A DNA stretch of 64,000 nt from UBA9339 sp964535195 (GTDB lineage: Bacteria; Pseudomonadota; Gammaproteobacteria; UBA9339), in contig CAZHSI010000004.1 of assembly GCA_964535195.1 (NCBI GenBank), forward strand, positions 1-64,000, read 5' to 3'. This document shows positions 17,335-26,578 of this stretch, piece by piece (the stretch's first letter is position 1; the number at the start of each line of letters is the position of its first letter). The position numbers and the translations under genes are program-made. The notes under the pieces are model-generated. The model was not told the DNA's origin. It saw nothing but the letters and a program-made list of their open reading frames with translations, and ran no database searches.

Positions 17335-19102
17335 AAAAGATAAAATGAAATCTCAAGGTTATGACAGTTGGTCGGTTTATTTAAAATTAGCACGACAAGC
17401 AGCACCATATTGGTTGTCTTTTGTTTTGGGAATTTTAGGAACAATACTAGCAACTAGTACCGACGCTTTTTTGACCTATGCGGTTAAACCATTATTAAGC
17501 AGTTGGGAATTAGGTGAAAGTCAACCTTGGTTTATTTGGCTGCCACTTATCATTGTTGTGGTATTTATGCTTCGTGGTGTGTCTTATTTTTTGTCTAATT
17601 ATTATATAACTAGGGTTGGTCGTAATTTGGTAAGAGATTTTCGTCAGCAAATTTTTATGCATTTACTGTTTTTGCCAGCTAGCTACTATGACAAAGAGAG
17701 CTCAGGCAAATTATTATCGATGATAATTTACAATACCGAGCAGGTAGCCACTGCAGTTACCGATGCTTTACTTATAATATTACAAGAAGGAATGTTACTT
17801 ATTGGTTTAATTGTAGTTATGTTTATGCAAAGTTGGCAACTAACTTTAATGTTTTTGCTTACAGCGCCGATTATTGCTTTTATAACACGTTACACTGCCA
17901 AGCGTTTACGTAATTTAAGTACTAGTTTGCAAGGGATTATGGGTAACCTTACCCAAGTCGCAGCAGAAAGTATTGATAATTACAAGGTCGTACGAATATT
18001 TGGTGGTGAAAAATATGAGACGAAGAAGTTTATTGATGCTACTCAGCAAAATCAGCAGAAAGAGATGAAGGTTGTGGCTACTAATACTTTAGGGAGTGCT
18101 TTGACCCAAATTATTACCTCTTTTCCCATTGCAGTTATTGTTCTTGTTGCTACCCAATCTACTATTCATAGTACTTTGACTGCTGCAAGTTTGGTAGCTT
18201 TTGTGTTTGCTATTGTACGTTTGCTTACACCACTTCGACGTTTAACCAAAGTTAATACGGAAATCCAGAAAGGGGTTGCTGGTGCCCATAGTATTTTTAC
18301 GTTGCTTGATGAGAAGTCAGAACGTGACATTGGTACCAATTCTATTAATCGGGCTCGTGGTAAAATTGAATATCGTAACGTTACTTTTAGCTATACGAAC
18401 TCAAAGAAAATAGTGCTGCATGATGTTAGTTTTGTCGTTAATCCCGGGCAAACGGTAGCGTTGGTTGGTGCTTCTGGTGGTGGTAAATCAACATTAGTTG
18501 GTCTTCTGCCACGTTTCTACGATGTTAATAGCGGTTCAATCTTGGTGGATGATATTGATATTTGTGATTATAAGCTTCTCGATCTCCGAAGGCAGTTTGC
18601 TTTAGTGTCACAACATCTAACCTTATTTAACGATACCATTGCGCGTAACATTGCTTATGGGGCATCCCATGGGGTTAAAGAAGCGGATATCATACGTGTG
18701 GCCGAAGCAGCACATATTATGGACTTTATCAAACACTTGCCAGAAGGTTTGAATACTATGGTGGGTGAGAATGGATTGTTATTGTCTGGTGGGCAGCGTC
18801 AGCGTATTGCAATTGCTAGAGCTTTACTAAAAGATGCGCCGATTTTGATTTTAGATGAGGCTACTTCTGCACTTGACACCGAGTCAGAGCATTATATTCA
18901 GGAGGCGCTAGAAGTTTTAATGAAAAAGCGCACGACTTTGGTTGTTGCTCATAGACTTTCGACAATCAAGAATGCTGATAAAATTATGGTTATTGACCAT
19001 GGCAGAATTGTTGAAATTGGTACGCATGAGGAGCTTTTGGAGCATAAAGGGCAATATGCTAAGTTATATATGATGCAGTTTAAGCATAATTCTTCGGTTT
19101 AG
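17327..19102 (+). CDS. msbA: Lipid A export ATP-binding/permease protein
   Basis: 591 residues: an exporter-type ABC half-transporter with six membrane helices (residues ~25-320) fused to a nucleotide-binding domain. Walker A is GASGGGKST (usually GxSGSGKST), Q-loop LVSQHLTLFNDTI, signature LSGGQRQR, Walker B LLKDAPILILDEATSALD, H-loop VAHRLSTI. MsbA flips lipid A core across the inner membrane. Identity as MsbA rather than another exporter rests on length and the conserved comEC-msbA-lpxK order. The start overlaps comEC by 8 bp (translational coupling); an alternative ATG lies 18 bp further on. Confidence 0.93.
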   Translation: MIKKDKMKSQGYDSWSVYLKLARQAAPYWLSFVLGILGTILATSTDAFLTYAVKPLLSSWELGESQPWFIWLPLIIVVVFMLRGVSYFLSNYYITRVGRNLVRDFRQQIFMHLLFLPASYYDKESSGKLLSMIIYNTEQVATAVTDALLIILQEGMLLIGLIVVMFMQSWQLTLMFLLTAPIIAFITRYTAKRLRNLSTSLQGIMGNLTQVAAESIDNYKVVRIFGGEKYETKKFIDATQQNQQKEMKVVATNTLGSALTQIITSFPIAVIVLVATQSTIHSTLTAASLVAFVFAIVRLLTPLRRLTKVNTEIQKGVAGAHSIFTLLDEKSERDIGTNSINRARGKIEYRNVTFSYTNSKKIVLHDVSFVVNPGQTVALVGASGGGKSTLVGLLPRFYDVNSGSILVDDIDICDYKLLDLRRQFALVSQHLTLFNDTIARNIAYGASHGVKEADIIRVAEAAHIMDFIKHLPEGLNTMVGENGLLLSGGQRQRIAIARALLKDAPILILDEATSALDTESEHYIQEALEVLMKKRTTLVVAHRLSTIKNADKIMVIDHGRIVEIGTHEELLEHKGQYAKLYMMQFKHNSSV

Positions 19103-19110
19103 GAGCAATC

Positions 19111-20103
19111 TTGATTAAACTTTGTTTACCCAAATTTTGGTATCAGCGCACAGTTGTTAGTTATTTGCTATTGCCTTGTTCTTTTGTTTACCGCGGATTT
19201 TTTAGTTTATATAAATTATGTTGTAAGGTCTTTCTGGCAGCAAGGTTTTCTGTGCCAGTAGTAGTTGTTGGTAATATCACAGTTGGTGGTACTGGCAAAA
19301 CCCCTATGGTAATAGGGCTTGCTAATATGCTGAAACAACATGGATACAATCCTGGTATTATTAGCCGAGGGTATGGCAGAAAAAGTAAGGGTTTTACGGC
19401 TGTCAGCGCTAGTAGTAAGGTAAACGAAGTCGGGGACGAAGCTTTATTAATTAAGCGTCGTACTTCGTGTCCGGTGATTGTTGGTAGTAATCGCGTTATT
19501 AGTGTAAAAAGATTATTAGATATATATAAGTGTGATGTCATTATTAGTGACGATGGTTTACAACATTACAAGTTACCACGCCATCTTGAAGTTGCGCTAA
19601 TTGATGCAGAATTTAAGTTTGGTAATAAGTTTTGTTTGCCGGCCGGGCCTTTGCGTGAACCAGTTAGTAGATTAAAGCAGGTGGATTTTGTTGTAAGAAA
19701 CTTTAATACCGCAGTATCTTTTGTAACCCTGCCTGGCGAATATAGCATGGGTTTAGAGCCAGGGTTTTTCAGAAACATCAAGAATCCAGGTATTGTAAAA
19801 ACGGCCCACGACTTTAAAGATCAGGTTGTTCACGCAGTTGCTGGGATTGGTATGCCCCAAAAGTTTTTTAGAACATTGCGACAATTACATTTGGACATTA
19901 TTGAGCACTCATTTCCCGATCATTATGCTTTTTCTCATGCTGATTTTCCTTTTGAAAAAGAAATTATTCTTATGACCGAGAAAGATAGTGTTAAATGCGC
20001 GGACCAAGAGTGGGTGGGGGATAATTTTTGGTATATGGAAGTTGATGTCAAATTAGAAGCTAGGTTTATTGATAGTTTGTTAGATAAATTAAAAAAAACG
20101 TGA
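19111..20103 (+). CDS. lpxK: Tetraacyldisaccharide 4'-kinase
   Basis: 330 residues, normal length. Phosphorylates the 4' position of the lipid A disaccharide precursor. The P-loop is VGNITVGGTGKTPM, followed by the LpxK-specific IISRGYGRKSKGF, VGDEALLIKRRT, DVIISDDGLQHY and LPAGPLREPVSRL. The start is TTG at 19111 with AGGA six bases upstream, in the 8-bp gap after msbA; no better ATG keeps the N-terminus complete. The gene closes the comEC-msbA-lpxK operon. Confidence 0.94.
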   Translation: MIKLCLPKFWYQRTVVSYLLLPCSFVYRGFFSLYKLCCKVFLAARFSVPVVVVGNITVGGTGKTPMVIGLANMLKQHGYNPGIISRGYGRKSKGFTAVSASSKVNEVGDEALLIKRRTSCPVIVGSNRVISVKRLLDIYKCDVIISDDGLQHYKLPRHLEVALIDAEFKFGNKFCLPAGPLREPVSRLKQVDFVVRNFNTAVSFVTLPGEYSMGLEPGFFRNIKNPGIVKTAHDFKDQVVHAVAGIGMPQKFFRTLRQLHLDIIEHSFPDHYAFSHADFPFEKEIILMTEKDSVKCADQEWVGDNFWYMEVDVKLEARFIDSLLDKLKKT

Positions 20104-20156
20104 CATCCCGTATAGTTTCTTTCATAGCAATATTCTCTTAGATTATAATTTAAGAG

Positions 20157-20179
20157 AACCTCTTCCGAGGAAAGAGGTT
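20157..20179 (+). other. Hairpin after lpxK
   Basis: AACCTCTT (20157-20164) and AAGAGGTT (20172-20179) form a perfect 8-bp stem with a 7-base loop, 54 bp after the lpxK stop. No T-run follows, so terminator function is uncertain. Confidence 0.4.
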
Positions 20180-20184
20180 AAACG

Positions 20185-20250
20185 AATCAAGCTTGTGAGA
20201 GCGAAGTAAAATGTAAGTTTGCCCTTGTCCGAGATCTACGTGTCTTAGCT
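20185..20250 (+). repeat. Dispersed intergenic repeat, partial copy E
   Basis: Only the right half is clear: TTTGCCCTTGTCCGAGAT then CTACGTGTCTTAG matches the CTTGACCGAGCTACGTGGCTTA end of the other copies. It lies in the 257-bp lpxK to 20361 gap, which shows no gene. Confidence 0.45.
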
Positions 20251-20360
20251 TTCTTGCCTTAAGGTTTAGAAAAATTGCCTAGACAACTGAGGTTGTTTCA
20301 GATATATAGCGAGCATCGTAAAATAAACTTTTTAGGCTATTACATTGGGAGTAATTATCA

Positions 20361-22067
20361 ATGTCACTTTTCTTATCTAAAAAAATTTCTCAAAATTTGT
20401 TACGCAAAACTTTATCAATGATATTGATGGCTGTTGTTAATGTATTAGCTTTAGGAGTTTTTGCTAATCATCAGGAAACGACAGATGAGTCAAGTGAGAA
20501 GGATGCTGGTTTTTCTTCGCAGAATGTAGCTTTGGCTACATATGTGATAGCAGCCCCAGATATTGAGGAGTTAAGTAACAACGTAATACCCTTATCCCCA
20601 ACTGAATCGGTAATCAAGAATTTTGAGGTTGCTACAGTTGAATCAACCAATAGTTTAGTTCCTATAACATCACCTTTAGATACTAAAGGTAATATAGCTG
20701 AAAAAAAACCTAAAGCCGAGGAGATGACCCAAACAGAAAAACTTTTGCCGTTAATTACGCAAACGTGGTCTAAAGGTGCTAGCTATATCGTTATAGACGG
20801 GGCTTCCCCCACAATGCTTAAAGAATTTATAAAAAAATCAGTTAACAAAGGTATACGTAACGCTGCTTTTGTTGGACCATATAAGGCAGCTTATAATTCT
20901 GCTGAATCTGGAATTCGGTTAAGGCGAAGTTTAGTAGAATTGGTAAGAAACACTAATAGACTTATTTTATCGGAAAAAGCACAAGGAAATTACCCGGAAG
21001 CTGGTAAGATAATTAGAACCTCTTTGCTTGGTCATATAATAATAGCAGCCCCTCAGGTAGCTGTTAGTTTTTTGGTACCCCACGGTTTTGTAAAAGCAGG
21101 GTTACCACCCCAGGTTGGTGGTATGGTTGAGAGCTATTTAAAATGGGGTAATCTTGGTGTAACAGCTAAAGAGCTTACCGGTAAGACAGGTGAAAATATC
21201 TTGATGTTGGAGCACCCAGAGTTGGAGTTTTTGCCAGCTTTGACTAATGCTGGATTAATGATAATTATTTATTATGGGGGTGGCAAACTATTACCAGCCG
21301 GACAATTACCCCGTTTGGCAATGAGCGAAGCGTTGGCTATGAGTGGGACAACGGTTGGACTTTTAGCATTTCTTAATTACAATGAAGAATATCAAAAGTA
21401 CCAATTATTTGATGCTGGCAATGATACCTGGAGTGATTATGTAGAGTCCTTTAAGAAGATAAAAGACTATAGTATCCCATTTTTTGTTACTAATATTTGT
21501 TGTGCCATTACCGAATCTTCAGATGTCTTAATGGATGCGATTATTGGTGGTGAAAGCGCCTTAAAGGCTCGGGGCGTTTTTACTTTCTTTTCTTTATTTA
21601 TTAGTCCTATCTCCTTGGCAAACGCCCAGCAATCTGGCAGATCGGTTGCAAAATCACTAGCAACCAATGAAACAGACGCGGTTATAAAACATCAAATGCA
21701 GCAAGGTTTATTAACAAATTTTCTAGTGTCTGCGCCTTATTTTGTTTGTGTCTTAGCACCTAGTTTGGTGTATCGAGGACACGGTGATAATAGGCAAGGT
21801 GGAATAATACGGATTTTAGCAGCAACTAACATAATTTCAGCTATGCAAGGTACGGCTAAAGAACAGTTAAGTGCTTTCAAAATTGAAGAGCGTAGTCGGC
21901 TAAAAACGGTAGGAGATATAACAGCAGTTACAGTTCCTATAGGTGGAGTAATTTTGTTTAAGACTGGCGCAATAAATCCTAATCTTCAAAACCGTCTGAT
22001 CGTACAAATTATTGCGTTATTGCCCGCTATATTAACGATAAGTGAGGCGGTCTTGTATGCGTCATGA
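20361..22067 (+). CDS. Multi-pass membrane protein, possibly divergent MATE-fold transporter
   Basis: 568 residues. Residues 1-35 give one hydrophobic helix; ~36-130 is a polar, Ser/Thr/Glu-rich stretch with no recognised domain; ~130-568 is strongly hydrophobic with roughly twelve segments. The region LVELVRNTNRLILSEKAQGN followed by YPEAGKIIRTSLLGHIIIAAP resembles the MATE pattern 'G..d...a......g......', and PALTNAGLMIIIYYGGGKLL followed by GQLPRLAMSEALAMSG resembles the 'P.....G.......p..l........g' half-repeat motif; a second half begins near KKIKDYSIPFFVTNICCAITE. MATE proteins export cationic compounds by ion antiport. The similarity is weak and the ~130-residue N-terminal extension is unusual for MATE, so this is a tentative call. 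Flanked by dispersed repeats on both sides; single-gene unit. Start has GGAG nine bases upstream. Confidence 0.45.
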   Translation: MSLFLSKKISQNLLRKTLSMILMAVVNVLALGVFANHQETTDESSEKDAGFSSQNVALATYVIAAPDIEELSNNVIPLSPTESVIKNFEVATVESTNSLVPITSPLDTKGNIAEKKPKAEEMTQTEKLLPLITQTWSKGASYIVIDGASPTMLKEFIKKSVNKGIRNAAFVGPYKAAYNSAESGIRLRRSLVELVRNTNRLILSEKAQGNYPEAGKIIRTSLLGHIIIAAPQVAVSFLVPHGFVKAGLPPQVGGMVESYLKWGNLGVTAKELTGKTGENILMLEHPELEFLPALTNAGLMIIIYYGGGKLLPAGQLPRLAMSEALAMSGTTVGLLAFLNYNEEYQKYQLFDAGNDTWSDYVESFKKIKDYSIPFFVTNICCAITESSDVLMDAIIGGESALKARGVFTFFSLFISPISLANAQQSGRSVAKSLATNETDAVIKHQMQQGLLTNFLVSAPYFVCVLAPSLVYRGHGDNRQGGIIRILAATNIISAMQGTAKEQLSAFKIEERSRLKTVGDITAVTVPIGGVILFKTGAINPNLQNRLIVQIIALLPAILTISEAVLYAS

Positions 22068-22279
22068 TATCCTCTAGTTTGCTTTTTTTACTATTTAGTT
22101 ATTCATATGCTTGTGGATAAAAATAGGCTCTCAACTAGTCAACACGCTTTAAACCGTATCAATAATGCCGCTTATGCGATTTTGGTATGACAAATAACCC
22201 ATATTAGAGGGCTGATTTTTATGTATTTTCATTGTAATATACTACGACTGCTTCAAAGTGCAGGTTTTTTAGTAAGTTG

Positions 22280-22360
22280 TCATTGCAAGAGGATGGTCAA
22301 GGGGGAGAGCTGCGCCTCTCCCCCTTGACCGAGCCACGTGGTTCTTACCACGCGGTGTGG
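22280..22360 (+). repeat. Dispersed intergenic repeat, copy B with perfect hairpin
   Basis: The best-preserved hairpin of the family: GTCAAGGGGGAGAG (22296-22309), loop CTGCGC, CTCTCCCCCTTGAC (22316-22329), a perfect 14-bp stem, followed by CGAGCCACGTGGTTC and CCACGCGG. The left flank GTCATTGCAAGAGGA resembles the second repeat type seen before tilS, so this copy may be composite. The rest of the 318-bp gap 22068-22385 shows nothing else. Confidence 0.75.
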
Positions 22361-22385
22361 TCTAAACTTGATTATAAATTATTTT

Positions 22386-23063
22386 ATGCCACATACTATC
22401 GTAAGTGTTAAAGATAAAATGGCTAGACGACGTATAGTCCAATGGTTGCTATTACCAATAGTTTTTATTGTTATTAGTTTTGGTTGGAAGTATACCTGGT
22501 TAGGTTTTTTTGTGCCCTTGGTTATGCTTATGGGAATAATTGGGGCATGTTTCAATGGTCGCTATGTATGTGGTAATTTATGTCCGCGTGGTGCCTTTTA
22601 TGATCGTTTAGTTTTTTATATTAGTCCGCAACGGCCAATACCCGCAATTTTACGTAATATGGCACTACGATGGGCAGTACTAATTTTTTTGATGGGATTA
22701 ATGGGTTATCGTCTATATCAAGATCCTTTTTCTTTAGAGCATTGGGGGAGGGTGTTTTGGCTGATGTGTACAGTGACCACATTACTAGGTTTAGTTATTG
22801 CTTTATTTATTCGTGGACGGACTTGGTGCAGTTTTTGTCCTGTTGGCACTTTAGGTAAGGTTATTGGTGAAAAGAAACCATGCGGTTATCTGGTGCTTGA
22901 CGCAGCAAGATGCTTAAATTGCAAGTTATGCGAGAAAGTTTGTCCAATGAGCCTACAAATCATATCTAAGGAGAAAACTTTAGTTTTAAATGGTGATTGT
23001 ATTAAATGCTTAGAATGTGCCGCTAAATGTCCGACTCAAGCTTTATCAATAAGGAAAAAGTAG
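22386..23063 (+). CDS. 4Fe-4S binding membrane protein (NapH/CcoG-like)
   Basis: About 225 residues from ATG 22386; ATG 22419 is an alternative and neither has a clear ribosome site. Four membrane helices with two CxxxCP motifs (CGNLCPRGAF and CSFCPVGTLG) between helices, followed by a C-terminal ferredoxin domain with two clusters: CLNCKLCEKVCP and CIKCLECAAKCP. This layout is that of NapH/YccM/NosR-type electron-transfer proteins. The redox partner is not visible in the window; no nap, nos or rnf genes are nearby. The name is therefore limited to family level. Confidence 0.75.
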   Translation: MPHTIVSVKDKMARRRIVQWLLLPIVFIVISFGWKYTWLGFFVPLVMLMGIIGACFNGRYVCGNLCPRGAFYDRLVFYISPQRPIPAILRNMALRWAVLIFLMGLMGYRLYQDPFSLEHWGRVFWLMCTVTTLLGLVIALFIRGRTWCSFCPVGTLGKVIGEKKPCGYLVLDAARCLNCKLCEKVCPMSLQIISKEKTLVLNGDCIKCLECAAKCPTQALSIRKK

Positions 23064-23108
23064 GTGTCAAAAATTTATATGATGTAAAAATGATGGCATG
23101 ATCAATTT

Positions 23109-24230
23109 TTAGGTCTTGTCTTCTTTTGGCATAAACCACTTTTGGGCAATAAAAGTTGGTATAATCGCGCTGGCAATGACAACTCCTATTAATACAGAAT
23201 ATTGTGTTTTGTCTATAATGCCTGCAGTTAACCCACAGATGCTGGCAATAGTTCCAAATGTTAACCCAGTACTCATAAGCAAAGTAACATAGGTGCTATT
23301 ATGAGGTAAAAATTTTCGTGCCAGGAAATATACACCAAGAAATTTAGTGCCTATTTTAAGTATAAATAAAATAGCAAATAACCCTATACAGTTGGCAATT
23401 ATGGGTAATGATACTTTCATCCCTCCAACGATAAAAAATATAGGGGTTATAAATGCATAGGCAACTGTTCTTAAGCGACTATTAATTGTTTTATTTTCAG
23501 ATAAATGCTTGGACATTAGCAGGCCCAGCAAAAAGGCTGGCAAGATTGCCTGGCTATGCCCTAGTTTGGCAAAAAAAGCAAAGATTAATAATAATAGAAA
23601 TATACACTTAATTTCTGGCTCGATAACTTTATTTTTTAACTTAGGGTTGTCAATAATAATATGAGTGAACTTAGTGGCTAGGAAGGTAATGATAAACGAG
23701 ATGATTACAAAAACTATAGTATAAAAATTTGGTTTTAGGAGCACTATACTTAGAGCTAAAGCACTTTCTATATTAGTGATAAACGTCGCAGCCATAAGAA
23801 ATTTACCACTTGCTGTATTGGAAAAACCGGTTTCAACTAAGACAGAATATACAACCGCAAGCGAAGTTGTAGATAAAGTTATCCCGGCAATCAATGCTGC
23901 TGGTAACTCCCAGTGTGCCACATAAAAGGTATAAAGGAAGGTGCATAAAAAAGGACAAAAGAAAGATAAGCTACCGACTAAAAAACTTTCCTTAATTTTA
24001 TTTCGCATTAACTTTAGGTCAACTTCGGTTCCAGCAAGAAAGGTTGATAAAATGCCGCCAAAACCAGCCACGTAAAGCATCCAATCTTCTGTCTTGAGGC
24101 CACAAGAAGAGGCAAGTATCCCTAAAAGAATCTCAATAATTGCTACAGAGATCCCAAGCTTGAGCGAGGTAAGGCTAGCTAAAAAAATCAGTAATCCAGT
24201 AATAAGTGGGGCATAATCAGTATTTGTCAT
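23109..24230 (-). CDS. Cation:proton antiporter (CPA2/KefB-type membrane domain)
   Basis: 373 residues, about twelve membrane helices and no C-terminal RCK/TrkA domain, so only the exchanger core. Typical segments: GFGGILSTFLAGTEVDLKLM, ITLSTTSLAVVYSVLVETGF, LPAFLLGLLMSKHL and FITPIFFIVGGMKVSL, the last being the conserved 'P.FF...G' helix of Na+/H+ exchangers. Start ATG 24230 has AGGA seven bases upstream. Substrate (Na+ or K+) cannot be read. Convergent with the preceding 4Fe-4S gene. Confidence 0.82.
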   Translation of the reverse strand: MTNTDYAPLITGLLIFLASLTSLKLGISVAIIEILLGILASSCGLKTEDWMLYVAGFGGILSTFLAGTEVDLKLMRNKIKESFLVGSLSFFCPFLCTFLYTFYVAHWELPAALIAGITLSTTSLAVVYSVLVETGFSNTASGKFLMAATFITNIESALALSIVLLKPNFYTIVFVIISFIITFLATKFTHIIIDNPKLKNKVIEPEIKCIFLLLLIFAFFAKLGHSQAILPAFLLGLLMSKHLSENKTINSRLRTVAYAFITPIFFIVGGMKVSLPIIANCIGLFAILFILKIGTKFLGVYFLARKFLPHNSTYVTLLMSTGLTFGTIASICGLTAGIIDKTQYSVLIGVVIASAIIPTFIAQKWFMPKEDKT

Positions 24231-24535
24231 AATTATTCCTAGGGGTTATTAGCCTGAGGGTGGTACCCCATCATCTTTTAAAAAATTATGTTATTGCTGT
24301 TTTGGAAAGTCAATATAAGATATTTCAAGCCCCTCGCTATAAATGCACTAGGATCTTGAACTATGAGACAGTTTTGCGATCAAAAAAGTTTAAATTATTT
24401 CAAAAATAAGGGTCTATGAGGGAAAATTATGCGAAGTTATTGGACATGTGCCATGTTTTACATTAGAGTGCTGGAGCATATAGAGCCTATCATCTCAGAA
24501 TGAGATATACCTAATTTACTTAAGAGGAAACCTTT
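24231..24535. other. Divergent intergenic region, antiporter/DEAD-box
   Basis: 305 bp without a supported gene, holding the start regions of both divergent genes. A small inverted repeat ATCTCA-GAA-TGAGAT lies at 24492-24506, 30 bp before the helicase start. A 24-codon ORF (24429-24503) with a GAGGG upstream is probably chance. Confidence 0.4.
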
Positions 24536-25867
24536 GTGGCATTTACAAAACTAAATTTACACCCAAAAATTCTTCAAGCAATTGTAGCTTGTGGTTATAC
24601 CAAGCCTACCCCAGTACAATCACAAGTTATCCCGCATATTATCGCAGGGAAAGATGTTGTTGCTTCAGCGCAGACGGGGACGGGAAAAACTGCAGCCTAT
24701 GTTTTGCCCGCATTACAACTACTGCTTACCAAGAAATCTATTGGTAAGCCACGCATTCTCATTTTAGCGCCAACCCGTGAATTAGCTACACAAATAACTA
24801 AAGTGATAGGTCAGTACGGCAAATCTATTAAATTTAATATTGCAAGTATCGTTGGCGGGGTGTCTTATCATCGTCAGCTTAAAGAACTCTCTCGCCATGT
24901 AGATATTATTATAGCTACTCCTGGAAGATTAATGGACCACATGGAAAAAAAGAGACTTGATCTAACACACTTAGAAATGCTGGTTGTTGACGAAGCCGAT
25001 CGCATGCTAGATATGGGTTTTATTAATGATGTTAAAACCATTATCCAGACAACCCCAGCGTCTCGGCAAACTTTGCTATTTAGCGCCACAGCCGATGACC
25101 GTTTGCTCTCAATTATGAAAAATCTTTTGAAAAACCCCGTTAAAATAAATATTTCTGAAGATAAAATTAACACTGACCTTATTAAACAAAAAATCCATAT
25201 TGTTAAAGATCAGCATAATAAAAAAAATCTTTTAGAGCAGCTACTTCAAAATGAAAGTATTTATAAGGCAATTGTTTTCTCAGCAACCAAACGTAATGCC
25301 GCCAAGCTTGCTCAAGAACTACATGAGCTAGGTTATGCCGCTGCTCCGATGCATGGCGATCTCAAGCAAAATGTTCGTAATAGAACATTAGCTAAATTTC
25401 GTACTGGTGAAGTTCAATTTTTAGTAGCCACTGATGTTGCGGCCCGTGGCATCGATGTCTTTGATGTCAGCCACGTTATTAATTACGACTTGCCTAAGTT
25501 TGCTGAGGATTATGTCCATAGGATTGGCCGTACTGGACGCGCTGGCAAAACTGGCGTAGCCATATCTATGGCGCAAGCTAGCGAATTATGCCAGATAAGA
25601 AAAATAGAAAAATATATAGGTATTAAAATTCAGTATGTCCAGCTAACCGCCACAGGCGAGGAGGGTAAGGCTGTGTTTGATATGCCACCTTCAAACAAAC
25701 CGCGTACAAAACATAAAAAGAAAAAACATTATTCCAAGCAAGGCCAACCTTATAATAACAACTCACAAGAGAAGCGTAAACACCATAAATCCAAGCAAAA
25801 AAAATCTCAACCTCAAATACCCCCAAAGGGTGCCAATAATACCCATAAAAGGAAGAGACATCATTAA
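24536..25867 (+). CDS. DEAD-box ATP-dependent RNA helicase (RhlE-like)
   Basis: 443 residues starting at GTG 24536 with AAGAGGAAA eight bases upstream. All helicase motifs are present: Q motif TKPTPVQSQVIP, motif I SAQTGTGKTAAY, Ia APTRELATQ, Ib TPGRLMDHM, II VDEADRMLDMG, III FSATAD, IV VFSATKRNAAKL, V LVATDVAARGIDV, VI HRIGRTGRAG. The C-terminus (residues ~385-443) is a very basic His/Lys/Gln tail, as in RhlE/SrmB-type cold-shock and ribosome-assembly helicases. RhlE is the closest fit by core sequence; the exact member cannot be fixed by eye. Confidence 0.9.
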   Translation: MAFTKLNLHPKILQAIVACGYTKPTPVQSQVIPHIIAGKDVVASAQTGTGKTAAYVLPALQLLLTKKSIGKPRILILAPTRELATQITKVIGQYGKSIKFNIASIVGGVSYHRQLKELSRHVDIIIATPGRLMDHMEKKRLDLTHLEMLVVDEADRMLDMGFINDVKTIIQTTPASRQTLLFSATADDRLLSIMKNLLKNPVKINISEDKINTDLIKQKIHIVKDQHNKKNLLEQLLQNESIYKAIVFSATKRNAAKLAQELHELGYAAAPMHGDLKQNVRNRTLAKFRTGEVQFLVATDVAARGIDVFDVSHVINYDLPKFAEDYVHRIGRTGRAGKTGVAISMAQASELCQIRKIEKYIGIKIQYVQLTATGEEGKAVFDMPPSNKPRTKHKKKKHYSKQGQPYNNNSQEKRKHHKSKQKKSQPQIPPKGANNTHKRKRHH

Positions 25868-25909
25868 AAAAAAAGGGGCGTATTGCTATAGATTGGCGCC
25901 ATTCTGACT

Positions 25910-26045
25910 CCTAAAATCCGCACACATGGCCACAACAATGTGGCGTCCCATGTGTGCGTCTCGGTCGTCCTCGTAAACGGCGCTTCGTGTACTTCACAGC
26001 CGTCTTTCAAGTGACTTTACGGTGCGCGATGCGTTTACGGGACAA
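25910..26045. ncRNA. GC-rich hairpin-rich segment, candidate structured RNA
   Basis: In the 343-bp gap before tRNA-Asn. CGCACACATGG (25919-25929) pairs perfectly with CCATGTGTGCG (25948-25958), and inside it CCACA pairs with TGTGG around an ACAA loop. Downstream CGTAAACG (~25974) pairs with CGTTTACG (~26033) around smaller inverted repeats. The base composition is much more GC-rich than neighbouring DNA. A 55-codon ORF from 26029 (one hydrophobic helix) also lies here but has only weak support. Strand, boundaries and identity are unknown. Confidence 0.4.
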
Positions 26046-26210
26046 AAGAAACAACTACGCCCCTCAGCGCGCGGTCTACCTCGGACTACTAACCCTTGCT
26101 ATGCTCTCTATGGTTATCAGCGATCGTTGTCAAAAGGACAGAGGAAACACATTATTTGACTTTGATGAATTAAGCAGTTACGATACAACCCGATGAATAA
26201 TATCGATTAT

Positions 26211-26285
<75 letters not shown>

Positions 26286-26326
26286 GATTAGTCAAGCGTT
26301 ACAGCCTAGTTACTCAATTCACCAAA

Positions 26327-26539
26327 AACATGTTGTGGGAAATTTGTGGGAGCAACGCCATCATTCACTGCGACTATAGCATGCATGGTACAAGCCTCAT
26401 GTTTGAGGTTCACCCAGATAAAGTTGTGATCAGTAACCACGGCGGTCTTCCTTCAGGGTTAAGTGCTAATTCTTCTTGTTTATTTACCTTGGGCTCATTA
26501 ATTATTCCTATAAAATGGCGCAGATCAGGTAGCAGGTAA
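26327..26539 (+). pseudogene. Remnant of an AlbA/RecG-like regulator (ATP-binding C-terminal part)
   Basis: Reads LWEICGSNAIIHCDYSMHGT, then LMFEVHPDKVVISNHGGLPS, then GLS. This matches the 'ReAivNAliHRDYs..Gs.i.i.ifdDrieI.sPGgLp.gls' signature of the Schlafen/AlbA_2 transcriptional-regulator family C-terminal domain. The catalytic-looking His-Arg-Asp is eroded to His-Cys-Asp, the N-terminal DNA-binding domain is absent, and the frame ends prematurely. The open frame runs back through the tRNA gene by chance. These regulators are common on mobile islands. Confidence 0.55.
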
Positions 26540-26578
26540 TATAATTAAAAATAAGCAAAATATTTTATGCCATAATAG

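Noticed and set aside
24429..24503. 24-codon ORF upstream of the DEAD-box gene
   Set aside because: Short, no leader pattern, ends in an inverted repeat; likely chance.
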